Part shown: positions 1-5,699 of the stretch, in pieces
Layout: each line of letters starts with the position of its first letter
Numbering within the stretch: the stretch's first letter is position 1
Source: Myxococcales bacterium
GTDB lineage: Bacteria > Myxococcota > Polyangia > Polyangiales > Polyangiaceae
Direction: 5' to 3'
Length of the DNA: 5,699 nucleotides
Assembly (NCBI GenBank): GCA_003151595.1
Contig: PLXW01000157.1
Coordinates: 90,452 to 96,150, forward strand
Program-made: the position numbers and the translations under genes
The notes under the pieces: model-generated
Seen by the model: only the letters and a program-made list of their open reading frames with translations
Told to the model about the DNA's origin: nothing
Database searches by the model: none

Positions 1-517
1 CGTGACGAGCTTCTTCGGCGACTCGAAGTACGACCTGGCGACGTACGTGCGCCCGATCCTTCACGACGAAGCCGGGGCGCACGCGGTGAACGCGGCCGAC
101 GTGGCCGACAACGCGCGCAACGTGCCGGTGTGGGTGGTGCACGGAGAGGACGATCGCGTCTCGCCGATCGCGCAGAGCGAGATCCTGGCGCGAGCGCTTA
201 CGGCGCGCGGGATCGCGGTGCGGTTCGATCGCGTCGCCGGGATGGGGCATGCGGGGGCGCTGTTCGCGCGGTTCGCGCGTGAGCTGGTGGCGCGCGCGAG
301 CGAGGCGCGCGCGGTGGTGCATCCGGCGCGCGTGACGTTTCGGACGGTGCGCGCGGGCGACAGGTGCGCGTACGGCGTCTGCCTCGAGCGGGCGCACGCG
401 GGCGATGCGTTCGTCGATGTGGAGCGAAAGAGCGACGGGAGCGTGCACGTGAACCGCGCCGAGAACGCGCGCGCGATCGTTTGGGACGGGCAACCCGTGG
501 ACGTCGCGGCGCGGTAG
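1..517 (+). CDS. Alpha/beta hydrolase, C-terminal part (5'-truncated by window edge)
   Basis: The frame is open from the left edge, so the true start and the nucleophile serine lie outside the window. A GTG at position 2 could be read as a start, but the protein there already looks internal. Numbering from that codon, residues 41-55 hold the strand-plus-acid motif VPVWVVHGEDDRVSP, in which Asp51 is the likely triad acid. Residues 80-85 (GMGHAG) hold the likely triad His83. This is the usual end of the alpha/beta-hydrolase catalytic domain in prolyl-oligopeptidase (S9) and dienelactone-hydrolase-like enzymes. About 60 further residues (111-165) look like the small beta-rich tail seen behind some secreted or cell-envelope hydrolases. 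The likely role is hydrolysis of a peptide or ester; the substrate cannot be told. The stop TAG (515-517) lies 9 bp before the next gene, suggesting co-transcription. The hydrolase fold is well supported and the exact family is not. Confidence 0.8.
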   Translation, partial: VTSFFGDSKYDLATYVRPILHDEAGAHAVNAADVADNARNVPVWVVHGEDDRVSPIAQSEILARALTARGIAVRFDRVAGMGHAGALFARFARELVARASEARAVVHPARVTFRTVRAGDRCAYGVCLERAHAGDAFVDVERKSDGSVHVNRAENARAIVWDGQPVDVAAR

Positions 518-526
518 GCTCAGCGC

Positions 527-1897
527 GTGGCGGCGGGAACAGGGCAGCGCTTCGCCATCGTCGTGACGCCGATCCTGGCGATCGCGACGATCGCCGTGGG
601 GCTTCACGTCGGCGGGCGCTGGACGATTCACGCCGCGGTGGTCCGCGCGGCGCCGCACGCGCGCGGGTCGAGCACGTATGCGTGGCAGGTGACGACGCTG
701 ATCGAGGATCGCGGCGTGCGCGAGACCGAAGCGCGCACGGGGATCACCGTGCACGCCCGCGCCGCGAACGGGCGCGAGGCGACGTGGACCGGCGACACGA
801 ACGACGACGGCGTGGCCGAAGCGCGGCTCGACCTGCCGGGCGTGGAGCGGGGCGACGCGGTCGAGGTGGACGTGACGGTGAACGGCGTCGAAGAGCCGCT
901 CGCGCGCGGGCGGGTCGCGTGGACCGACGCGGCGTGGATGAACGCGGCGCCGGGGCCGTTCGTGCGGGCGTCGAAGCGCGAAGGGGTGATGGGGATCGAC
1001 GTGGCGATCCTCGGCGAGCGACTCGTGGCGCGCGTGGCGACGCCGCTCTACGTGCGCCTGACCTCGCGCGACGACGGACACCCGATCGCCGGCGCGACGA
1101 TCGAGGCCGAGCCGGAGCCGGGGCTCGACGTTCCCACACCGCAAGCGACGACGTGCGCGAACGGCTGGGCGAAGCTCAGCGCGTCGCCGGTGATGTTCAA
1201 CGCCGCGCTGTCATTGCACGCGCGAAGCGCGGACGGTCGTGGAGGGGAGTGGTTCGGTGAGCTTCCCGTGGCGTCGGGTGCGATGGATGTGCGGATCGGA
1301 GACGCGAAGAGCGGAGCACCGGTGCACGTCGACGTGCACGCGCCGTCGGAGCGAACGGCGTACGTCGAGGTCGACGACGAGGTAGGGCGCGTGTTCGCGC
1401 TGGCCACGACGCTTCGCGCGGGCGAGTCGGGCGCGCGCGCGAGCTTCGACGTTCCTTCGCTCGCGCCGGGGCTCGCGTGGATCGTGACCGCGAGCGAGCC
1501 GCGCGGCGCGGAGACGCTCGGCGGCGCGACGCTGGTGCGTCCGTTTCTCGTGACGGGCGACCCGATGCCGCCGGGCGCGCCGAACCCGAGCGATGCGTGC
1601 GCGATCGGCGCGGCCCTCGCGCTCCACCCCGCCGGCGGCTTCCACAGCTGGGTCGCGCTCGACGGCTTCCCCGCGCGCGAAGCGGTGAACACCGCGCGTC
1701 GCAAGCGCGGGCTCGGGATCGCGCTGTCGTCGCTCGCCGTCGCCTCGGTCCTCGAGGTGCTTCTCCTGATCCAGGCGTCGCGTCGCGGTCAGGTCGGCGT
1801 GGCGCGCGCGCGCGACGTGGCGAACGTGGTCATCGTGATTCTGCTGGGCGTCCTCGGGTTCGGACTGCTCGCCGCGCTCTTGCTCTCGCGCGCGTAG
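527..1897 (+). CDS. Hypothetical membrane-anchored beta-rich protein
   Basis: This 456-residue protein is not one I recognise. The GTG start at 527 is the first start after the in-frame stop of the upstream gene and sits directly before a hydrophobic segment (about residues 9-28), either a transmembrane anchor or an uncleaved signal. Residues about 30-390 are rich in alternating hydrophobic, Thr, Val and Gly residues and look like several Ig-, carboxypeptidase-regulatory- or macroglobulin-like beta domains. Phrases such as DDGHPIAGATIEAEP (182-196) and KSGAPVHVDVHAP (261-273) are typical of such folds. Two more hydrophobic helices follow, at about 396-415 and 431-453, with the protein ending three residues after the second. 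Clusters of basic residues flank the second helix on both sides (RRKR at 391-394, RRGQ at 419-422), so topology is ambiguous; a periplasmic beta region is the simplest reading. It probably forms an operon with the hydrolase and is convergent to the YbjQ gene, with a gap of only 13 bp. An envelope or surface role is inference only. Confidence 0.8.
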   Translation: MAAGTGQRFAIVVTPILAIATIAVGLHVGGRWTIHAAVVRAAPHARGSSTYAWQVTTLIEDRGVRETEARTGITVHARAANGREATWTGDTNDDGVAEARLDLPGVERGDAVEVDVTVNGVEEPLARGRVAWTDAAWMNAAPGPFVRASKREGVMGIDVAILGERLVARVATPLYVRLTSRDDGHPIAGATIEAEPEPGLDVPTPQATTCANGWAKLSASPVMFNAALSLHARSADGRGGEWFGELPVASGAMDVRIGDAKSGAPVHVDVHAPSERTAYVEVDDEVGRVFALATTLRAGESGARASFDVPSLAPGLAWIVTASEPRGAETLGGATLVRPFLVTGDPMPPGAPNPSDACAIGAALALHPAGGFHSWVALDGFPAREAVNTARRKRGLGIALSSLAVASVLEVLLLIQASRRGQVGVARARDVANVVIVILLGVLGFGLLAALLLSRA

Positions 1898-1910
1898 TCG
1901 CGCCCGGCGC

Positions 1911-2321
1911 TCAGCGATACGCCGTCGTCGCCTGATCCGCCTCGACGCGCACCGCCGTCCCGTACGCGAGCACCTCGGTCACCCCCTGCATGATCTCCGT
2001 CGCGTCGTACCGCATGGCGATGACCGCGTTCGCTCCGAGCACGCGCGCGTGATCGACCATGATCCGAAACGCGTCTTGCCGCGCCTGCTCGCACAGCTCG
2101 GAATAGATCGTGATGTTCCCGCCGAAGAAGATCTGGAACGACGCCATCACGTTCCCCACGACCGATCGCGAGCGCACGACGATCCCGCGCACCACGCCGA
2201 GCGTCTGCACCACGTGGAAGCCGTCGAGCACGTTCGCCGTGGTCACCATGGTGGCGCTCGTGTCGTGGGCGGTCGCGAGCGCGTACGGCTGACCGGGGCC
2301 GGTCGTCATCAGGTTCGACAT
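1911..2321 (-). CDS. YbjQ/UPF0145 family protein (DUF74)
   Basis: A 136-residue protein from an ATG at 2321. From about residue 27 on it matches the pattern of the YbjQ/UPF0145 (DUF74) family: [20 protein letters not shown] (27-46) forms the first strands. A variable stretch and GGNI (67-70) follow, then a helix with [12 protein letters not shown] (74-85). [15 protein letters not shown] (92-106) is the family's best-conserved segment, and GTAVRV (121-126) is the final strand. Known members are small and form ring-like oligomers; some databases call it a heavy-metal-binding domain, but the function is unsettled. Only one cysteine (Cys77) is present, so a cysteine-based metal site is unlikely. 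Family members are usually about 100-110 residues, so the N-terminus is 25 residues long for the family. An internal ATG at 2249 would give a more typical size of 112 residues. I keep 2321 because it lies just 16 bp behind the stop of the upstream acyl-CoA dehydrogenase, suggesting translational coupling in one operon. Confidence 0.88.
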   Translation of the reverse strand: MSNLMTTGPGQPYALATAHDTSATMVTTANVLDGFHVVQTLGVVRGIVVRSRSVVGNVMASFQIFFGGNITIYSELCEQARQDAFRIMVDHARVLGANAVIAMRYDATEIMQGVTEVLAYGTAVRVEADQATTAYR

Positions 2322-2337
2322 GGGCCGCAGCGTAGCG

Positions 2338-4026
2338 TCAGACGAGCGGATCGTCGCTGGCGAGCGCGCGCGCTTCGGCGAGCGTGTCTTCGTCGCCGAT
2401 GAGGTCCACGCCGTTGCGCGCGAGCCGATGCGCGGCGGCGAGCGGACGGCGATCGCTCTGCGTGAGCGACCACGTCGCATGATCGACCAGCAGCGCGAGC
2501 TCGATCGCGCGTCCCAGCGTCAACGCGAACCGACGCGCGCCCGCTTCCGTCCCTTCGAGCCCTCGCGTCGGCGTCGCCGCGAGCCACGCCTCGGCGTGCG
2601 CGATCGCTCGTCGCGCGGCCTCCGCCGGACCCGCAAGCTGCGCATCGCACCTGTCCGTGCGCGTCTTCACTTCGCGCGCGATCGCCTCGAGCGACCCCAC
2701 GCGCGAGAGCGCGCGCAGGACGTCGAGCGCCAGCACGTTCGTCGTCCCTTCCCAGATCGGCAGCACCTGCGCGTCGCGCAAGATCCGCGGGAGCCCGGTG
2801 TCCTCGATGTACCCCGCGCCGCCGAACGCCTCGAGTGTCTCGCTGGCGATGGCCACCGCCTGCTTGCCCGTCGTGAGCTTCGCGATCGGGGTGATGAGCC
2901 GGAGCAGCTGCGTCTCGTCGTCCGTGATCTCGCGCGCCTCTTCGCGCCCGAGGAGCTCGACGGCGCGGAACGTCAGGTGAAACGCCCCCTCGAACTCGGC
3001 CTGCATCCCGGCCAGCGTGTCGGCGTGCAGCGGCTTGTCGCGCAGCGGAGAGCCGAACGCGACGCGCCGGTTCGCGAAGTCGCGCGCCAACGCGATGGCG
3101 TGACGCATCCCGCTGACGGCGCACACCGCGTTCCACGTGCGCGTGATGGCGAGCATCGGCGTGATGTTCTTGATGCCGTTGGTCGTGCCGGCGACGGCGA
3201 TCGCACGCGCGCCGTCGAGCGTGAGCTCGGCGGTGGGGACCATCCGCGTGCCGAGCTTGTCCTTCAAGCGATTGACGGCGATGCCGTTCATCGAGCCGTC
3301 GTCGTTCCGCACTTCGACGTAGAAGAGCGCGAGCCCAGAGCCGCCGGACGCGTTCGGCGGTTCGACCTGCGGGCGCGCGAGCGTGAGCGCCATCTGCGAC
3401 GTGACCGCGCTGGTGAACCACTTGGTGCCGAAGAGTCGATACGTGTCGCCGTGGTCGGGCCTGGCGATCGCCTCGCTGATGGCGACGTCCGATCCGCCGG
3501 TGCGCTCGGTCATCCACTGCCCGCTCGTCCATGCGAGCTGCGGGTCGCGGCTGGTGAGGCGCGTGACGGCGCGATCGATGAGCGCGCGGTTCCCGGTCGA
3601 CGTGAGCGTCTTGGCAGCGCCATCGGTCATCGCCAGCGGGCACGAGTAGACGCCGGTGGTCGCGTTGAGCAGGTAGACGAGCGCGAACTGATGCGCGCGA
3701 GAGAGCGCTCCGCTCTTTCGTTCGTACGCGGTGGCCACGAGCCCTTCTTCCGCGGCGATCGTGTGCATCTCTTTCCACAGCGGCGTGAGCTCGATGCGAT
3801 CGACGCGATTCCCCCAAGCGTCCCACTGCGTGAGCTCGGGCTCGGCGTTGAGATCGCCGAGGAGCATCTCCCAGAGCGGCCCCGACGCCAGCGCACCGCA
3901 CCGCGCGAGCTGCGGCTCGATGGCAAGGAGCGCGTCTTTCGGCATCGTGCGCGCGAGGTAGCCCCGGAGCACGCGGTCGGAGGTGTAGCCATGCGGGAGC
4001 GTCGGAGGGGTCTGGAAGAACGGCAT
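2338..4026 (-). CDS. AidB-like acyl-CoA dehydrogenase family flavoprotein
   Basis: A complete 562-residue protein from an ATG at 4026. The layout is that of AidB/ACDH-11-type acyl-CoA dehydrogenases rather than the shorter (about 380-residue) beta-oxidation enzymes. An N-terminal extension (about 1-165) contains [20 protein letters not shown] (68-87), equivalent to the RYDAQGRRLDDVRFHPAW region of E. coli AidB. The flavin-binding middle domain has [10 protein letters not shown] (172-181), FGTKWFTS (199-206) and [10 protein letters not shown] (252-261). The C-terminal helical domain has FGGAGYIED (401-409) and [10 protein letters not shown] (423-432), in which Glu426 sits where acyl-CoA dehydrogenases keep their catalytic base. 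A further tail of about 120 residues follows, as in AidB, where this region contributes to DNA binding. AidB is induced in the Ada response to alkylation damage, binds FAD and DNA, and has weak isovaleryl-CoA dehydrogenase activity. Which of these roles applies here is unknown. No strong Shine-Dalgarno is visible. It is divergent from rarA and upstream of the YbjQ gene. An acyl-CoA dehydrogenase acting in fatty acid or branched-chain catabolism is the main alternative. Confidence 0.93.
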   Translation of the reverse strand: MPFFQTPPTLPHGYTSDRVLRGYLARTMPKDALLAIEPQLARCGALASGPLWEMLLGDLNAEPELTQWDAWGNRVDRIELTPLWKEMHTIAAEEGLVATAYERKSGALSRAHQFALVYLLNATTGVYSCPLAMTDGAAKTLTSTGNRALIDRAVTRLTSRDPQLAWTSGQWMTERTGGSDVAISEAIARPDHGDTYRLFGTKWFTSAVTSQMALTLARPQVEPPNASGGSGLALFYVEVRNDDGSMNGIAVNRLKDKLGTRMVPTAELTLDGARAIAVAGTTNGIKNITPMLAITRTWNAVCAVSGMRHAIALARDFANRRVAFGSPLRDKPLHADTLAGMQAEFEGAFHLTFRAVELLGREEAREITDDETQLLRLITPIAKLTTGKQAVAIASETLEAFGGAGYIEDTGLPRILRDAQVLPIWEGTTNVLALDVLRALSRVGSLEAIAREVKTRTDRCDAQLAGPAEAARRAIAHAEAWLAATPTRGLEGTEAGARRFALTLGRAIELALLVDHATWSLTQSDRRPLAAAHRLARNGVDLIGDEDTLAEARALASDDPLV

Positions 4027-4098
4027 CGGTCGCAAGTGTAGACCGGGTAGACCACGCCCGCGACGGCGCTTCCGCGGAATTCGCGCTACGTTCCGCGC
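4027..4098. promoter_or_regulatory. Divergent promoter region between aidB-like gene and rarA
   Basis: The 72 bp between two divergent starts must hold the proximal promoter or leader of one or both genes, unless promoters lie inside the coding sequences. A 7-bp direct repeat GTAGACC occurs at 4038-4044 and 4047-4053 (9-bp period), close to the acyl-CoA dehydrogenase start. A perfect 10-bp palindrome TTCCGCGGAA lies at 4070-4079, about 20 bp before the rarA GTG. No clear sigma-70 -35/-10 pair could be recognised, nor any LexA or Ada box. The regulatory role follows from position; the binding sites are conjecture. Confidence 0.4.
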
Positions 4099-5475
4099 GT
4101 GAAAGCGCGAACGAGCAACGGCGATCCGGGGGCCACGCTCTTCACGGCGGCGGCGCGTCGCGACGCCGTGCGCGACGGATCGATCCCGCTCGCCGAGCGC
4201 GTACGACCGACGACCGTGGCGCAGTTCGTCGGCCAGGCGCACCTCTTCGGACCGAACAAGCTTCTGGCGCGTGCGATCGCGAGCGACCGCATCCCGTCGA
4301 TGATCCTCTGGGGCCCGCCCGGCGTCGGGAAGACGACGCTGGGGCGCGTGCTCGCGGCGCAGACCAAGCACCGGTTCGTGCCGTTCAGCGCAGTGCTCGG
4401 GTCGGTGGCGGAGCTGCGCGTGATCGTGGGCGAGGCGAAGGAGAAGCTGGCGTACGCGGGCGAGCGGACGATCGTGTTCGTCGACGAGATCCACCGCTTC
4501 AACAAGTCGCAGCAGGACGCGTTTCTCCCGCACGTCGAGAACGGCACGATCACGATCATCGGCGCGACCACCGAGAACCCGTCGTTCGCGGTGAACGCGG
4601 CGCTTCTCTCGCGCTGCAAAGTGTTCCGCCTCGAAGCGCTCGGCGACGCGGACCTCGTGACGCTCCTGGCGCGCGCGCTGGCCGATGAAACCAACGGCCT
4701 CGGCGCGATGAAGCTCACGGCCGACGACGACGTCCTCGCCGCGATCGCGCACCTCGCGCGCGGCGACGCGCGGCGCGCTCTGACGACGCTGGAGATCGCG
4801 GCCGACTTCTCGAAGGCCACGGGCGCGACGGCGATCACGCGCGACACGGTGGCCGCTTCACAAGAGGAGAAGACGCTCCTCTACGACAAGGCCGGCGAGG
4901 AGCACTACAACGTCGTCAGCGCGTTCATCAAATCGATGCGCGGCTCGGACCCCGACGCCGCCGTCTACTGGATGATGCGCATGCTCGAGGCGGGCGACGA
5001 TCCGCTCTTCGTCCTTCGCCGCATGCTCATCTTCGCGAGCGAGGACATCGGCAACGCCGACCCGCGCGCGCTGCTCATCGCGAACGCCGCGGACCAGTCG
5101 TTCCGCCGCATGGGGATGCCCGAGGGGCTGTACCCGCTGGCGCACGCGGCGGTCTATTTGGCATCGGCGCCGAAATCGAACGCGGTGAACAAGGCGTGGC
5201 ATCGGGCGAAGGCGCTCGTCGAGGAGCACGGGGCGCTGCCGGTGCCGAAGAAGCTTCGGAACGCGGTGACGAAGCTGATGAAGGAAGAGGGGTACGGCGA
5301 GGGGTACAAGTACGCGCACGATTTCGAGGAGGGGGTCGTGCCGGGGGAGACGTATCTGCCGGACGAGATCGCGGGCGAGGTGCTGTACGAGCCGACGGAG
5401 CGGGGGGAAGAGGCGCGGATCAAGGCGCGGCTGGAGGCGATCCGGGCGAGCGCGCGGAAAGGGGGCGAGGGGTAG
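4099..5475 (+). CDS. rarA: Replication-associated recombination protein A (RarA/MgsA), AAA+ ATPase
   Basis: A complete 458-residue protein, close to the usual RarA length (about 430-450), from a GTG at 4099. RarA (MgsA; eukaryotic Mgs1/WRNIP1) is a tetrameric DNA-dependent ATPase related to clamp-loader subunits. It acts in the cytoplasm at stalled replication forks and opens duplex DNA ends and fork junctions. Motifs seen: the typical entry [20 protein letters not shown] (30-49), Walker [10 protein letters not shown] (72-80), Walker [11 protein letters not shown] (125-134) and sensor 1 in GATTENPSF (155-163). The arginine-finger segment LLSRCKVF lies at 169-176 and sensor 2 [11 protein letters not shown] at 222-232. 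The C-terminal half has the family hallmarks [20 protein letters not shown] (269-288), [12 protein letters not shown] (311-322) and [20 protein letters not shown] (385-404). No key residue is missing. The last 20 or so codons are unusually rich in GGG and GAG runs. The gene is divergent from the AidB-like gene and appears monocistronic here. Confidence 0.97.
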   Translation: MKARTSNGDPGATLFTAAARRDAVRDGSIPLAERVRPTTVAQFVGQAHLFGPNKLLARAIASDRIPSMILWGPPGVGKTTLGRVLAAQTKHRFVPFSAVLGSVAELRVIVGEAKEKLAYAGERTIVFVDEIHRFNKSQQDAFLPHVENGTITIIGATTENPSFAVNAALLSRCKVFRLEALGDADLVTLLARALADETNGLGAMKLTADDDVLAAIAHLARGDARRALTTLEIAADFSKATGATAITRDTVAASQEEKTLLYDKAGEEHYNVVSAFIKSMRGSDPDAAVYWMMRMLEAGDDPLFVLRRMLIFASEDIGNADPRALLIANAADQSFRRMGMPEGLYPLAHAAVYLASAPKSNAVNKAWHRAKALVEEHGALPVPKKLRNAVTKLMKEEGYGEGYKYAHDFEEGVVPGETYLPDEIAGEVLYEPTERGEEARIKARLEAIRASARKGGEG

Positions 5476-5481
5476 GGGGGG

Positions 5482-5482
<1 letters not shown>
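5461..5482 (+). other. G-tract cluster over the rarA stop codon (putative G-quadruplex)
   Basis: Three G-runs of 5, 4 and 8 bases, separated by CGA and TA, cover the rarA stop codon. The 8-G run can supply two tracts, so the stretch satisfies the simple G3+ N1-7 quadruplex pattern on the coding strand. In DNA this GC-rich such patterns can arise by chance, and no structure is proven. Confidence 0.35.
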
Positions 5483-5613
<131 letters not shown>

Positions 5614-5626
5614 GCGTGGGGGCCAA

Positions 5627-5672
5627 CTGGGTCCTCCTCTCGAAGAGGACCAGCTTGCCCGCGTGCTCGGGC
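5627..5672. terminator. Two adjacent stem-loops, possible terminator or structured element
   Basis: The first inverted repeat pairs CTGG-TCCTC (5627-5636, with G5631 bulged) with GAGGACCAG (5645-5653), leaving an 8-base loop. A competing form TCCTCT-CGA-AGAGGA (5635-5649) is also possible. Three bases on, GCCCG (5657-5661) pairs with CGGGC (5668-5672) around a 6-base loop. Neither hairpin is followed by a T-run on either strand, so a classical intrinsic terminator is not shown. Position behind rarA, and just left of a minus-strand stop codon (TAA at 5677-5675), would suit termination of rarA and/or of a convergent gene entering from the right. Confidence 0.35.
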
Positions 5673-5699
5673 GGTTATCGAGTAGGCGCCCCGGTCACC

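Noticed and set aside
364..1260. Plus-strand 298-residue open frame overlapping the hydrolase and membrane protein genes
   Set aside because: Its product is almost all Arg, Gly, Ala and Asp, as expected of an out-of-frame reading of GC-rich coding DNA.
1888..1903. Hairpin GCGCG/CGCGC over the stop of the membrane protein gene as a bidirectional terminator
   Set aside because: A 5-bp stem of simple CG repeats without a T-run is expected by chance in this composition.
2320..4041. Plus-strand 573-residue open frame opposite the acyl-CoA dehydrogenase gene
   Set aside because: It is Arg/Glu-rich with no recognisable motif and covers exactly the strand opposite a gene with full family motifs.
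4027..4752. Upstream extension of the acyl-CoA dehydrogenase frame to an earlier start
   Set aside because: The extension would be antisense to rarA and is Arg-rich with no family match. The ATG at 4026 gives the length expected for AidB-like proteins.
4086..4847. Minus-strand 253-residue open frame opposite rarA
   Set aside because: It is Ser/Arg/Ala-rich with no motif and lies opposite the conserved AAA+ core of rarA.
5618..5699. tRNA-like folding of the right-hand tail
   Set aside because: Adjacent hairpins are present, but no T-loop consensus, anticodon arm of the right size or closed acceptor stem could be found.

Overview
The window is very GC-rich (roughly 70%), with strongly G/C-ending codons, GTG starts, weak Shine-Dalgarno signals and tightly packed genes. 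This fits a chromosomal segment of a myxobacterium-like bacterium (Myxococcota, perhaps the Polyangiales/Sandaracinaceae side). That placement rests on composition and gene style alone and is only moderately secure. I see no rRNA, tRNA, CRISPR array, transposase or integrase.

Layout from left to right. (1) The 3' part of an alpha/beta-hydrolase (prolyl-oligopeptidase/dienelactone-hydrolase type) gene enters from the left edge and ends at 517. (2) Nine bases later, in the same reading frame, a gene for an unrecognised membrane-anchored beta-rich protein runs from 527 to 1897. (3) Convergent to these, on the minus strand, are an AidB-like acyl-CoA dehydrogenase (start 4026, stop 2338) and, 16 bp downstream of it, a YbjQ/UPF0145 family protein (start 2321, stop 1911). 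They probably form a two-gene operon. (4) A 72-bp divergent intergenic region (4027-4098) separates this pair from rarA, which runs rightward from 4099 to 5475 and encodes a complete AAA+ replication-associated recombination protein. (5) The last 224 bases hold no convincing gene. They carry a G-run at the rarA stop, a 22-unit tandem array of a GCGTCY hexamer (5482-5613), and two adjacent hairpins (5627-5653 and 5657-5672).

Functional links. The AidB-like flavoprotein and RarA both belong to families tied to DNA damage or replication stress, and here they share a divergent control region. This is suggestive, but no LexA-like or Ada-like operator could be recognised. YbjQ is a small homo-oligomeric protein family of unsettled function. 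The hydrolase and the membrane protein look like a co-transcribed pair of unknown purpose.

Overall the genes are mostly ordinary. The features most worth a second look are the hexamer array with its flanking hairpins and G-rich stretch, the unrecognised membrane protein, and the aidB-like/rarA divergent arrangement. I found no clear evidence of a new multi-gene system.
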